Origin: a virus
Direction: 5' to 3' (one strand)
IMG/VR virus record: IMGVR_UViG_3300042475_003980
Span: 1 to 22,962 of that record
Length of the DNA stretch: 22,962 bases
Positions 12,808 to 19,797 of this stretch are shown here, in pieces. Numbering within the stretch: position 1 is the stretch's first letter; each line of letters begins with the position of its first letter. The notes under the pieces were generated by a model, which did not search any database, was not told the origin of the DNA, and saw only the letters and a program-made list of their open reading frames with translations. The position numbers and the translations under genes were made by a program.

Positions 12808-13296
12808 ATGGCTAAAATACCAGAAAACAAAACATCGGCACTCGCTAACCTCGGTGAGCCGCCGCCCAAAGGCACATACCTCGCGGTCTGCGTGGATGTG
12901 ATCGACCAATACAACGTCGAACGCCAGAAGTATCAGAGCGAAGAGACGGAAATCGTCAACCTCACCCGGTTCGTCTTCGGCGTGAAATGTAAGGATGGCT
13001 CGCTGCGCAAGATCCCCAGCAGGGCCATGAAGATCAGCAACCATGAGAACAGCGCCCTCCGCGCGTTCCTGGTGAGCTGGCTCGGCGAGGCCCCCAAGTC
13101 GGGCTTCGACACGGCATCCCTCAAGGGCAAAGGCGCACAGCTCACGCTCGTCGAGGACCAGAAAGGCGACAAGACCTACATCAACATCGGCACATGCACC
13201 GAAGTGATGGAGGAACTGCTGAACAAAGTGCCCAAGGTCGAAGACTTCGGCGCCTCGGCCGACAACGACAACACCGGAGCGGAGATTCCGTTTTGA
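12808..13296 (+). CDS. Putative single-stranded-DNA-binding protein
   Basis: A 162-residue protein starting MAKIPENKTSALANLGEPPP. The body appears as repeated beta strands (GTYLAVCVDVIDQYNV; NLTRFVFGVKCKDGSLRKI; AQLTLVEDQKGDKTYINIG), compatible with an OB fold. The acidic C-terminal tail ends AEIPF, close to the bacterial SSB tip DDIPF used to recruit partners. It lies between resolvase and exonuclease genes, the expected place. The leader is A/C-rich without Shine-Dalgarno. Other phage OB-fold families are possible. Confidence 0.6.
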   Translation: MAKIPENKTSALANLGEPPPKGTYLAVCVDVIDQYNVERQKYQSEETEIVNLTRFVFGVKCKDGSLRKIPSRAMKISNHENSALRAFLVSWLGEAPKSGFDTASLKGKGAQLTLVEDQKGDKTYINIGTCTEVMEELLNKVPKVEDFGASADNDNTGAEIPF

Positions 13297-13298
13297 TT

Positions 13299-13490
13299 AT
13301 GGCCGCCCGCAATCCCGCACTCTCCTGCGAAGGCTTTAGCTGCTTCGCCGGACCCTATCTGGCCAGTGAGGAACACATGATCCTTCCCGTCCTTTTGGAT
13401 GCCGCTAAGGCCAACAAGGAAACCCGCGTGGACCGCAACGAGTCCGGCGCGTGGATCTGGCAGCGCAGCCGCAAGCGCAACGCGGCATAG
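13299..13490 (+). CDS. Hypothetical small protein, Met-Ala-Ala start
   Basis: A 63-residue protein, MAARNPALSCEGFSCFAGPY, with a central VLLDAAKANKETRVDRNE and an Arg-rich end. Its start context (ATTATGGCCGCCCG) resembles the GTGATGGCCGCC element of the leftward block. Two bp separate it from the SSB stop. Function unknown. Confidence 0.5.
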   Translation: MAARNPALSCEGFSCFAGPYLASEEHMILPVLLDAAKANKETRVDRNESGAWIWQRSRKRNAA

Positions 13491-13499
13491 GTGGCAACA

Positions 13500-13529
13500 G
13501 CGGGGGTCGGTCGCAACACCGGCCCCCGC
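13500..13529 (+). promoter_or_regulatory. Strong intergenic hairpin
   Basis: GCGGGGGTCGGT (13500-13511) pairs over 12 bp (one G-T wobble) with ACCGGCCCCCGC (13518-13529) around CGCAAC. It sits between a small gene and the exonuclease gene, ending 16 bp before the ATG. There is no U-run, so an attenuator or mRNA-stability/translation-control hairpin is more likely than a classical terminator. Confidence 0.55.
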
Positions 13530-13545
13530 ATCACCAACCAAAGTT

Positions 13546-14376
13546 ATGGCAATCCTATCCGAAGCAAAATCCGTAGACGGCGGCCACTGGTATAAGCCGG
13601 ACGGCACACCCTGCCACCAGCTTCCCAAGAAAGACGGCAGCGGACTCAAAGACACCACCTTGGCCGACGCCAAGAAGCTCCTGCTTCTGCCCTCTGTCAC
13701 CGGCTACACCGGCATTCTCGACAAGCCCGCCCTCCTCAACTGGAAGGCCACGCAAGTTGCGATAGCCGCCTTCAATACCCCGCCCAAGCCCGAGGAAACC
13801 ATCGAGTATTTCTGCGAGCGGGTCATCGGCGCCAGCAAAGCCCCGGTGGCAGCCGCCGCTGATCTCGGCAGCAAGGTGCATGACGCCTTGGAAAATCTGC
13901 TCATGGAAGGCCCGAGCGCAGTCCCCGAAGACATGTGGGCCTATGTCGCCCCGGTCATGGACTGGAAGCAGAAGAACAAGATCACCTACAGCGACATCGA
14001 AGTTGTCTTGGTTAGCCACGAATACGGCTACGCCGGCCGCTGCGATGCCCTTGGCACCGACAAGGACGGCAACAAGCTCGTCATCGACTACAAGACCCGC
14101 AAGACCAAGCCCAAGCAGAAGGTCGGGCCATACGACACCCAAGGCATGCAGCTCGCCGCTTATGCCGTGGCCAAGTGGGGCGAAGACCAACTGCACACCG
14201 TCCACGGTTACAACGTCTACATCTCCACCACCGAAGTCGGCCGCGTCGAACCCTACAAGCACGACAGCCTGGTGCCGCATTGGGAAGCATTCAAAGCGGC
14301 CTGCGTCTTGTGGAGGCACGTCAAAGGCTACGACCCGAGGCAACCGGCGTTCACGACCTTGGCCCAAGCCGCATGA
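13546..14376 (+). CDS. RecB/Cas4-like exonuclease (recombination)
   Basis: A 276-residue PD-(D/E)XK exonuclease. Motifs in order: GSKVH (His 112), GYAGRCD (Asp 167), IDYK (Asp 181, Lys 183), QLAAY (Gln 202, Tyr 206), the RecB/Cas4-type set with a QxxxY motif. It lacks the four Cys of an iron-sulfur cluster seen in Cas4. With the SSB-like protein it suggests a Red-like or RecT-less recombination module; no annealing protein is obvious in the window. The start ATG at 13546 has no Shine-Dalgarno. Confidence 0.8.
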   Translation: MAILSEAKSVDGGHWYKPDGTPCHQLPKKDGSGLKDTTLADAKKLLLLPSVTGYTGILDKPALLNWKATQVAIAAFNTPPKPEETIEYFCERVIGASKAPVAAAADLGSKVHDALENLLMEGPSAVPEDMWAYVAPVMDWKQKNKITYSDIEVVLVSHEYGYAGRCDALGTDKDGNKLVIDYKTRKTKPKQKVGPYDTQGMQLAAYAVAKWGEDQLHTVHGYNVYISTTEVGRVEPYKHDSLVPHWEAFKAACVLWRHVKGYDPRQPAFTTLAQAA

Positions 14377-14732
14377 AAAAGCCACGCCGCTTCACCGTCA
14401 ACGAGAACACCTTCGGGCTACGCGTAGAGTTCTACGTCAGCACCCCGCAGGCGATGGCGTTGAAGCGTTGCGCGGCCCTCATGGAGATGGACGCAGATGA
14501 TCCCGAGAACGCCCCCGACGACTCAGCCGCCGCCTGGTGCATGAGTCACGGCAACTGGGCGCTTATCTGGATCGAGAATCACCACGAAGACCACGGCAGC
14601 TTGGTGCATGAGTTGTATCACGTTGTCAGCGACTTCCTAAGACACATCGAATCCAGCGACGAGGAGACCGGGGCCTACCTCATCGCCTACCTCTACAAGC
14701 AGGCCCGCACAAAATTAGACAAAAAAGTATGA
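14373..14732 (+). CDS. HExxH zincin-like protein
   Basis: A 119-residue protein with H79-E-L-Y-H83 in the helix GSLVHELYHVVSDF and acidic Glu 97/98 plus a following helix (EETGAYLIAYLYKQ), the pattern of a minimal metalloprotease (third ligand downstream). It may be a peptidase or an inactive zincin; phages and mobile elements carry such proteins. Overlaps both neighbours by ATGA. Confidence 0.65.
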   Translation: MKKPRRFTVNENTFGLRVEFYVSTPQAMALKRCAALMEMDADDPENAPDDSAAAWCMSHGNWALIWIENHHEDHGSLVHELYHVVSDFLRHIESSDEETGAYLIAYLYKQARTKLDKKV

Positions 14733-14986
14733 GCATCAAATACCGGGGCGAGTCATTCGCCGGCTACAACAAACCCAAGCGCACACCGGACGGCCCCAAG
14801 AAGTTTGCCGTGCTGGCCAAGTCTGGCGACCAGACCAAATTGGTCCGCTTTGGTGATCCCAACATGTCGATCAAGAAAGACCAACCCGCCCGCAAGGCCA
14901 GCTACTGCGCACGCAGCGGCGGCATCAAGGGCACAGATAACAAACTGTCGGCCAACTACTGGAGCCGAAAAGCCTGGAGCTGCTAA
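14729..14986 (+). CDS. Small phage protein, DUF6321-like
   Basis: An 85-residue protein with the pattern MSIKYRGESFAGYNKPKRTP, then VLAKSGDQTKLVRFGDPNMS, ending SANYWSRKAWSC. This is a widespread phage-associated pattern that I recall under DUF6321-type annotation. Role unknown, probably a virion- or DNA-associated accessory. Confidence 0.65.
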   Translation: MSIKYRGESFAGYNKPKRTPDGPKKFAVLAKSGDQTKLVRFGDPNMSIKKDQPARKASYCARSGGIKGTDNKLSANYWSRKAWSC

Positions 14987-14988
14987 CT

Positions 14989-15123
14989 ATGAAAAAAGGA
15001 CTATACGCCAACATCAACGCCCGCAAAGCGGCCGGCACCAGCCGGCCCAAGAGCAAGTCAACCGTCAGCCCGAAGGTCTACTCCGACATGAAGGCCAAGC
15101 GCGGAGGATTCAAGGCCAAGTGA
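14989..15123 (+). CDS. Very small basic phage protein, 44 aa
   Basis: The frame begins MKKGLYANINARKAAGTSRP and ends KRGGFKAK; it is strongly basic and matches a family of tiny phage proteins with the same KKGLYANIN and SRPKSKS pattern. It starts two bp after the previous TAA and its TGA overlaps a GTG start. Function unknown. Confidence 0.65.
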   Translation: MKKGLYANINARKAAGTSRPKSKSTVSPKVYSDMKAKRGGFKAK

Positions 15124-15275
15124 CCTTCACGCCCCTTCTCATCACCACCATCTGCTACCTGCTCACCGCAGTGGGCTTTTACCGCGAGGGCAACGCGGGT
15201 CTCGCCGTGGCCTTTGCTGGCTATGCGTTTGCCAACTTTGGCTTCCTTTACATCACCGTGAATGGCCAGCCCTGA
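15120..15275 (+). CDS. Putative two-pass membrane protein
   Basis: A 51-residue frame starting at GTG 15120 that overlaps the preceding stop (GTGA). Two hydrophobic segments (residues about 4-18 and 27-45) are separated by a short polar turn (REGN), so it is a hairpin membrane protein. Holin-like in shape, but there is no endolysin next to it, so the role is open. Confidence 0.5.
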   Translation: MTFTPLLITTICYLLTAVGFYREGNAGLAVAFAGYAFANFGFLYITVNGQP

Positions 15276-15279
15276 CATT

Positions 15280-15432
15280 ATGGAAAAGTATCGAATTATG
15301 ACACCGGAGATTGAGGCGATAGACCAAGAGATCATGCGCCTCAAATCACTGCGCGCCAGCATGGTCGCCAAAGCAGCCAAGCGCAAAGCCGATGCCTTGT
15401 GCGCGGAGATGAGGAAGCGCAAGGGCAAATGA
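15280..15432 (+). CDS. Small basic helical protein, 50 aa
   Basis: The frame begins MEKYRIMTPEIEAIDQEIMR and continues as one basic amphipathic helix to RKRKGK. It could form a coiled coil. The start at 15280 follows the upstream stop by 4 bp; ATG 15262 would extend it by six residues into the neighbour. Its TGA overlaps the next ATG. Function unknown. Confidence 0.5.
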   Translation: MEKYRIMTPEIEAIDQEIMRLKSLRASMVAKAAKRKADALCAEMRKRKGK

Positions 15433-15809
15433 ATTTTCAAGCAGCAGTCAAAGGTATTGCGCCGGCAGGAGGCATTCGCCCCGCTAGTCACATAACCGCC
15501 AGCTTCGTAAGCGCAACAAAAGCGAAGCCTGCTGCCCATTACTTTGTCGGGCAGCGCAGTAAACGAGGAGCACCGTATGGTGTGTCCTGTGGTCGGGAGA
15601 GGGATACGGCTTATCGGCCTGTGTCGGCCTATAACACGGCACCCCACTACCCTCGTCACCATGGCAACCCGTGCGCTGAAAAGGTGAGCGCTCACCGTTT
15701 CCGGCAGAGCAGTGCCCCCGTGGGCCACAGACAGGGAACGCTAACCATCACCGGCTCCAATGTGCGTCTGGGCACTGAAATGCCGGTGGCCCTGTCTCTC
15801 TTTCCATGA
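15429..15809 (+). CDS. Hypothetical protein, composition unlike its neighbours
   Basis: A 126-residue frame from ATG 15429 (MNFQAAVKGIAPAGG) to TGA 15807-15809, bounded by ATGA overlaps on both sides. It is rich in Arg, His, Ser, Tyr with little sign of regular secondary structure (HHGNPCAEKVSAHRF). A perfect 14-bp palindrome GGTGAGCGCTCACC lies at 15683-15696. It could be a genuine gene of unknown function, or a sequence with a DNA-level role. No family recognised. Confidence 0.4.
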   Translation: MNFQAAVKGIAPAGGIRPASHITASFVSATKAKPAAHYFVGQRSKRGAPYGVSCGRERDTAYRPVSAYNTAPHYPRHHGNPCAEKVSAHRFRQSSAPVGHRQGTLTITGSNVRLGTEMPVALSLFP

Positions 15810-16018
15810 TCGCCTTCTGCCCAGACCGCGACCGCGTCTACGTTGACGGCATCCCCTGCCCTTGCCGCACCTACGTCTATTGCAAGAACGGTGGCGGCGA
15901 GAACGACTACCTCACCGTCATCCGCGAGGACAACGGCCGGCCGCTCACCGCCCGCATCGACCAACTGGCTTTTGCGCCGAATCCGACTTTGGACATTGAG
16001 GAGGAGCCAAGTGAATGA
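15806..16018 (+). CDS. Hypothetical small Cys-containing protein, 70 aa
   Basis: Begins MIAFCPDRDRVYVDGIPCPC, rich in strands, with Cys 5, 18, 20 and 26 that could form a small metal site. Ends with an acidic tail (LDIEEEPSE). Its final codons overlap both the GTG (16011) and ATG (16015) starts of the next two frames. Confidence 0.6.
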   Translation: MIAFCPDRDRVYVDGIPCPCRTYVYCKNGGGENDYLTVIREDNGRPLTARIDQLAFAPNPTLDIEEEPSE

Positions 16019-16736
16019 GCTGGCACTTTTCGCAGGCGCTGGTGGAGGCATACTTGGAGGCAAACTCCTCGGCTGGCGAACCGTCTGCGCCGTCGAATGG
16101 GACGCCTACGCACGGGATGTTTTGGTCGCCCGGCAAAACGACGGATGCCTCCACCCCTTCCCGATCTGGGATGATGTTCAGACCTTTGACGGACGCCCAT
16201 GGCGAGGCCGTATTGATGTCGTGTCTGGAGGCTTCCCTTGTCAGGACATCAGCGCCGCAGGCAAGGGAGCCGGAATCGAAGGAGAGCGAAGTGGAATGTG
16301 GAAACACATGGCACGAATTATCGGTGAAGTTCGACCCCGCTTCGTCTTCGTGGAAAACTCACCAATGCTTGTGGGAAGAGGTCTTGCCGTGGTCCTCGGT
16401 GACCTTGCCCAAATGGGGTTTGATGCGCGATGGGGTATTGTGGGAGCGGCCAGCGCCGGATTTTGTCATGAACGAAACCGATGTTGGATCGTGGCCCACT
16501 CCGCAAAGAGTGGACTACAAGGGAACGACAAGCGGCTCGGAGTTCGGCCAAAGAGCGCATCAATTCAAAGTTTGGACAAACGGGGAAGCTGTTACGGGAA
16601 CAATTTACCCGAACCCAGATACCTACGACGCCTTAATGGGGTGGCCAACGGGGTGGACCGCATTAAGTGCGCTGGCAACGGACAAGTTCCAGCAGTGGCT
16701 GCGCTCGCATGGCGTCTCCTCGGCGGACCACGATAG
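16011..16736 (+). CDS. dcm: Cytosine-5 DNA methyltransferase
   Basis: A 241-residue C5 methyltransferase that would methylate cytosine using AdoMet, protecting phage DNA from restriction. Motif I FAGAGGG (7-13), catalytic GGFPCQDIS (Cys 77), ENS (115-117, in place of ENV), the HERNR region of motif VIII (153-157) and motif X GNGQVPAVAALAWRLL near the end are all present. The target-recognition part is unusually short. GTG 16011 has AGGAG five bases upstream. The coding region lies almost wholly within another long frame shifted by one base (16015-16761). Phage enzymes of this class with the ENSPML sequence are common. Confidence 0.85.
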   Translation: MNELALFAGAGGGILGGKLLGWRTVCAVEWDAYARDVLVARQNDGCLHPFPIWDDVQTFDGRPWRGRIDVVSGGFPCQDISAAGKGAGIEGERSGMWKHMARIIGEVRPRFVFVENSPMLVGRGLAVVLGDLAQMGFDARWGIVGAASAGFCHERNRCWIVAHSAKSGLQGNDKRLGVRPKSASIQSLDKRGSCYGNNLPEPRYLRRLNGVANGVDRIKCAGNGQVPAVAALAWRLLGGPR

Positions 16737-16761
16737 CACACAACCGCACACACCCGCATGA
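16015..16761 (+). CDS. Overlapping +1-frame protein nested with the methyltransferase
   Basis: A 248-residue frame, MSWHFSQALVEAYLEANSSA and onward, shifted one base from the methyltransferase and covering its whole length. It is bounded at both ends by the operon's standard ATGA: its ATG overlaps the TGA of the 70-aa gene and its TGA (16759-16761) overlaps the ATG at 16758. It resembles phage proteins I recall as standalone genes, with features SSWKTHQCLWEEV, LPKWGLMRDGVLWE, SWPTPQ, LMGWPTGWTAL and DKFQQWLRSHG. A random 747-bp alternative frame without stops and with these junctions is unlikely. Function unknown; it may have arisen by overprinting. Confidence 0.7.
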   Translation: MSWHFSQALVEAYLEANSSAGEPSAPSNGTPTHGMFWSPGKTTDASTPSRSGMMFRPLTDAHGEAVLMSCLEASLVRTSAPQAREPESKESEVECGNTWHELSVKFDPASSSWKTHQCLWEEVLPWSSVTLPKWGLMRDGVLWERPAPDFVMNETDVGSWPTPQRVDYKGTTSGSEFGQRAHQFKVWTNGEAVTGTIYPNPDTYDALMGWPTGWTALSALATDKFQQWLRSHGVSSADHDSTQPHTPA

Positions 16762-17228
16762 AATCCGACCAGCAATTCCTCGGCGACTTGAGCGCCAGCC
16801 GGCGGGCGGTCAACGACTTTGCCGACAAGCTGCGTCAGACCGGCATGCAAGTCTGGCTGCCGCCGCAGCGCACCCGCCCCGATGCGACCGTGCGCGAGCA
16901 ATACGCCGACAACGGCGACTTGATGGTGCAAGGCCGCGTCGAGCACAAGGTCCGCACCAACCTGCATTTCACCGGCCGCGAGGATTATCCGTATCCCACC
17001 GTCATCGTGGACGAGGCTTACAAGGTCGATGCCAAAGCCGACACGCCGGTCTTGGCCTATATCATCGAGAACGCCACCCGCACCGTGGCCGCCGTGGTCT
17101 ATGGCTGGACCCGCAAGCACTGGCAGGTCGAGGAAGTCTACGACCCCAAGCAAGGCCGCAAGTGCCGCAACTATACGGTGCCCAAGCAGCATGTGCGGTT
17201 CTGTGAGCCGCAGGAGGCATTCGCGTGA
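16758..17228 (+). CDS. Putative PD-(D/E)XK-like nuclease
   Basis: A 156-residue protein. The segment DNGDLMVQGRVEHKVRTN has Asp 54 and E62-H-K64 spaced like a D...ExK nuclease site; the remainder is alpha/beta with a Trp/Tyr-rich end (YGWTRKHWQVEEVY). Its ATG overlaps the stop of the 248-aa frame, not the methyltransferase. Function in DNA processing is plausible, not proven. Confidence 0.55.
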   Translation: MKSDQQFLGDLSASRRAVNDFADKLRQTGMQVWLPPQRTRPDATVREQYADNGDLMVQGRVEHKVRTNLHFTGREDYPYPTVIVDEAYKVDAKADTPVLAYIIENATRTVAAVVYGWTRKHWQVEEVYDPKQGRKCRNYTVPKQHVRFCEPQEAFA

Positions 17229-17470
17229 AGGCCCGCCCTGCAAAGAAACCAAGGAGCACGGCGGGTGGAACCTTTTGGATCATCCACAAGTCCGAGCTGG
17301 GTCCGGTGATGGAGTGCAAGGCGCGGAAGGCGGGCACCGGATGGTCCGTCTTGGTGCGGCCGGAATCGCGCACTTGGGATTTTGTCAAAGAGATGTGCGA
17401 GCGCGAGTCGCTTGCCGATCTCAAACTCGACCACACGCTCATCGAAGGCGAGTGGCCCGACGAACGATGA
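17225..17470 (+). CDS. Hypothetical small protein, 81 aa
   Basis: GTG start at 17225 (GTGA overlap). Basic head MKARPAKKPRSTAGGTFWII, then strands and a helix (WDFVKEMCERESLADLK), ending LIEGEWPDER. No domain recognised. Ends in ATGA overlap with the next frame. Confidence 0.6.
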   Translation: MKARPAKKPRSTAGGTFWIIHKSELGPVMECKARKAGTGWSVLVRPESRTWDFVKEMCERESLADLKLDHTLIEGEWPDER

Positions 17471-17604
17471 CTTTGCGCAAAGGACAACGGGCGGCAAGCA
17501 AGAGCACGACAAGAGGGTGTGCGACTGCTTGCGGCTGCCTGCCGATGCGCGGCGGGAAGCGGGCATCTTGGGGATTTTGCCCGCCCCCGCCATTTTTTAG
17601 ATGA
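17467..17604 (+). CDS. Short frame before terminase; reading frame uncertain
   Basis: The junction logic (ATGA at both ends) favours a 45-residue protein MTLRKGQRAASKSTTRGC. However, the codon third positions and the peptide in the -1 frame over 17490-17600 (HDKRVCDCLRLPADARREAG, ending LPAPAIF before TAG 17598-17600) look much more protein-like. So either the start in that second frame is missed, there is a frameshift, or the region is degraded. A small terminase subunit would be expected here but neither frame can be recognised as one. Confidence 0.35.
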   Translation: MTLRKGQRAASKSTTRGCATACGCLPMRGGKRASWGFCPPPPFFR

Positions 17605-19250
17605 GCGAAAAGAAATCCACCCCCCGCTCCCGCTTCACCCCGACACCGCATCCGGTGATGAAGCTGCCGCCCAAGGACGTGCTCTTGGCCATCGGGCCGG
17701 AGAAGGGCTGGGATCTGCTGCTCAAGCGGGAAGAACTAATCCTCAAGGAAAAAGTAGATCCTTATAGATACGGCTACCGCCCGCCGATCTGGAACAAGGC
17801 CAGTCAGCTATTGGAAGACAACCGCGAGATCCTTGTCCTCGGCGGCAACCGCAGCGGCAAGACCGAATGGGCCGCGCGCGAAGTGATCCACAGATTGTAT
17901 CACAAAAAGCAATCTGTTGCCTGGTGCTTCCAAACGACGGCGCCCAACTCGGTGGAAATGCAACAGCCCCGCGTCTTCAAATATATGCCGGCCGATTGGC
18001 GGCAGGCGCGCAAGAGCACCGTCACGAATATCACCTACTCGGTCAAAGGCGGCTTCACCGAAAACAAGTTCGTCGCCCCCAATGGCGCCCAATGTATCTT
18101 CCGCAATTACAGTCAGGACATTTCCACCATTGAGGGCGGCGAGGTCGATGTCGTCTGGTGCGACGAGCTGGTGCCCATAGATTTCTTGGAGACCCTGCGC
18201 TTCCGCCTGCTCGACCGCAACGGCGTGCTCATCGTCACCTTCACCCCCATCGAAGGCTACTCGCCAACGGTCAAAGATTACCTCACAGGGGCGCGCAACG
18301 TGGAGGAATGCGATGCGGAGTTGCTGCCCAAGTTTGAGGACAAGCAAGGCGAGAAGGTTATCGCCGGCTACGAGAAAGTGCCCATCGTCCAGACCGGACG
18401 CAAGGGCCGGCCGATCATTTACTTTCAGACCAAGGGAAATCCATGGGCTGGATGGGACCGCATGCAGCAGGAGCTACGCAACGAGACGCGGGAGAAGATC
18501 CTCTGCCGTGCCTATGGCGTCCCGACCCGCTCCATCAACAACCGCTTCCCGCTATTCAACGACAAGATTCACGTCATCAAACACGAATGGATTCCCAAGG
18601 AAGGCACCCGCTATCACTTTGTCGATCCGTGTTCCGGCAGGAACTGGTTTATGATTTGGGCGCTGTTCGACAAGGCCAACCGCTGCTTCATCTACCGCGA
18701 GTGGCCCTGCCCCAACGAGTATGTCGAAGGCGTCGGCTACCCCGGCATGTGGGCGGAGCCGGACGGCAAGAAGGCGGACGGACGCCAAGGTCCCGCGCAG
18801 AAAGACTTTGGATTCGGGCTGGAGCGCTACGTTGAAGAAGTCCACAGCGTGGAGAACGGCGAGCGCATATTTGAGAGATGGATGGACAGCCGCTACGGCA
18901 ACGCACAGACGCTGGCCAAGGAGCGCCCCACCACACTGATCGAGGAGATGAGCGACCTCGGTATGGACTTCACCGCCACTCCGGGGGACACGATTGATGA
19001 AGGTGTCGGACTCATCAACGACTGGCTGCACTACAACACGCAGAAACCGCTCGATGCATTAAACCAGCCCAAACTCTACATCAGCGAGCAGTGCCAAAAT
19101 CTAATTTGGTGTATGAAGGAATGGACTGGCGCGGACGGCGCGCGCGGTAGCTCAAAAGATCCCGTAGATTTAGTGAGATACTTAGTTCTTTCCGGCTGCA
19201 ACAACGTCGAAGGCGACATCCTGCGCCCGCGTGGAGGAGGGAGTTACTAA
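17601..19250 (+). CDS. Terminase large subunit
   Basis: A 549-residue ATP-driven DNA packaging motor and nuclease. The ATPase part has Walker A GGNRSGKT (81-88), Walker B VDVVWCDE (182-189, catalytic Glu 189) and a coupling motif VTFTP (212-216). The nuclease half has the conserved Asp (342) in HFVDPCSGRNWFMIW and later acidic residues. Length fits. The ATG overlaps the preceding stop (ATGA) and the TAA overlaps the next ATG. Confidence 0.95.
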   Translation: MSEKKSTPRSRFTPTPHPVMKLPPKDVLLAIGPEKGWDLLLKREELILKEKVDPYRYGYRPPIWNKASQLLEDNREILVLGGNRSGKTEWAAREVIHRLYHKKQSVAWCFQTTAPNSVEMQQPRVFKYMPADWRQARKSTVTNITYSVKGGFTENKFVAPNGAQCIFRNYSQDISTIEGGEVDVVWCDELVPIDFLETLRFRLLDRNGVLIVTFTPIEGYSPTVKDYLTGARNVEECDAELLPKFEDKQGEKVIAGYEKVPIVQTGRKGRPIIYFQTKGNPWAGWDRMQQELRNETREKILCRAYGVPTRSINNRFPLFNDKIHVIKHEWIPKEGTRYHFVDPCSGRNWFMIWALFDKANRCFIYREWPCPNEYVEGVGYPGMWAEPDGKKADGRQGPAQKDFGFGLERYVEEVHSVENGERIFERWMDSRYGNAQTLAKERPTTLIEEMSDLGMDFTATPGDTIDEGVGLINDWLHYNTQKPLDALNQPKLYISEQCQNLIWCMKEWTGADGARGSSKDPVDLVRYLVLSGCNNVEGDILRPRGGGSY

Positions 19251-19456
19251 TGGCCCCCAGCAGCACAGTTCCCCCACCCCCGCGCGTGCGCCCGTGGCGA
19301 GGCCGCAGCAAGGAGCCGCCGCGCTGCGGCGTGTGTTCCAAGCAGCTTCGTATTGACGACATCCACGGAGTTGACGAACAACTCGGCCCCATCTGCCGCG
19401 AGTGCGGCCCGCACGTCATCGTAGCCAACAAGCTCATGTATCCTTTCTGGATCTAA
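19250..19456 (+). CDS. Small zinc-ribbon protein
   Basis: A 68-residue protein with a Pro/Arg-rich head (MAPSSTVPPPPRVRPWRGRS), and two CxxC knuckles C26-G-V-C29 and C49-R-E-C52, i.e. one zinc-binding site. The ATG overlaps the terminase TAA (TAATG). Possibly an HNH-like remnant or a DNA-binding accessory of packaging; no His-Asn-His is seen. Confidence 0.65.
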   Translation: MAPSSTVPPPPRVRPWRGRSKEPPRCGVCSKQLRIDDIHGVDEQLGPICRECGPHVIVANKLMYPFWI

Positions 19457-19460
19457 CTTT

Positions 19461-19751
19461 ATGTTCACCAAAACGAAAACCATCCCCCTCGACCGCTACC
19501 CCGTTTCTGAAGACGAAGAGTTCGACTTCAAAGGCGCCCTCGCTTTCACCCGAGACCAGGCCCCGCCCTGCTGGCGAGCCGTCATGGTCGCCCTGCAAGA
19601 CCGCATCGCGGACGGCGTGGCCTTGGCCAGCAATATGGCCACCGCCAAAGACCCCGGCCTCCTCGCCCACGCCAACGGCCAGCTCAATGCGCTGGTGGAA
19701 TTGTGGGACTACTTGGAAGCCACTAGGGCCGAGGCGGCAAAAGTCCAGTAG
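19461..19751 (+). CDS. Hypothetical protein, 96 aa
   Basis: Starts MFTKTKTIPLDRYPVSEDEE; acidic head, central FTRDQAPPCWRAVMVALQDR, then a long Ala-rich helix (LALVELWDYLEATRAEAAKVQ-type end). No Shine-Dalgarno. Last gene before the 359-bp non-coding gap. Function unknown. Confidence 0.6.
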   Translation: MFTKTKTIPLDRYPVSEDEEFDFKGALAFTRDQAPPCWRAVMVALQDRIADGVALASNMATAKDPGLLAHANGQLNALVELWDYLEATRAEAAKVQ

Positions 19752-19797
19752 ACGCATACAAATTTGAACTATTCGACAAAATCGAAATGTTCCCGCT

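Noticed and set aside
13546-14376. A Cas4 protein indicating a CRISPR system
   Set aside because: No cysteine cluster for an iron-sulfur centre, no other cas gene and no array; the phage recombination exonuclease explanation fits the neighbours better.
13555-14385. Minus-strand frame of 276 codons opposite the exonuclease
   Set aside because: Mirror of the RecB-like gene, which has all active-site motifs; the antisense product shows no coherent domain.
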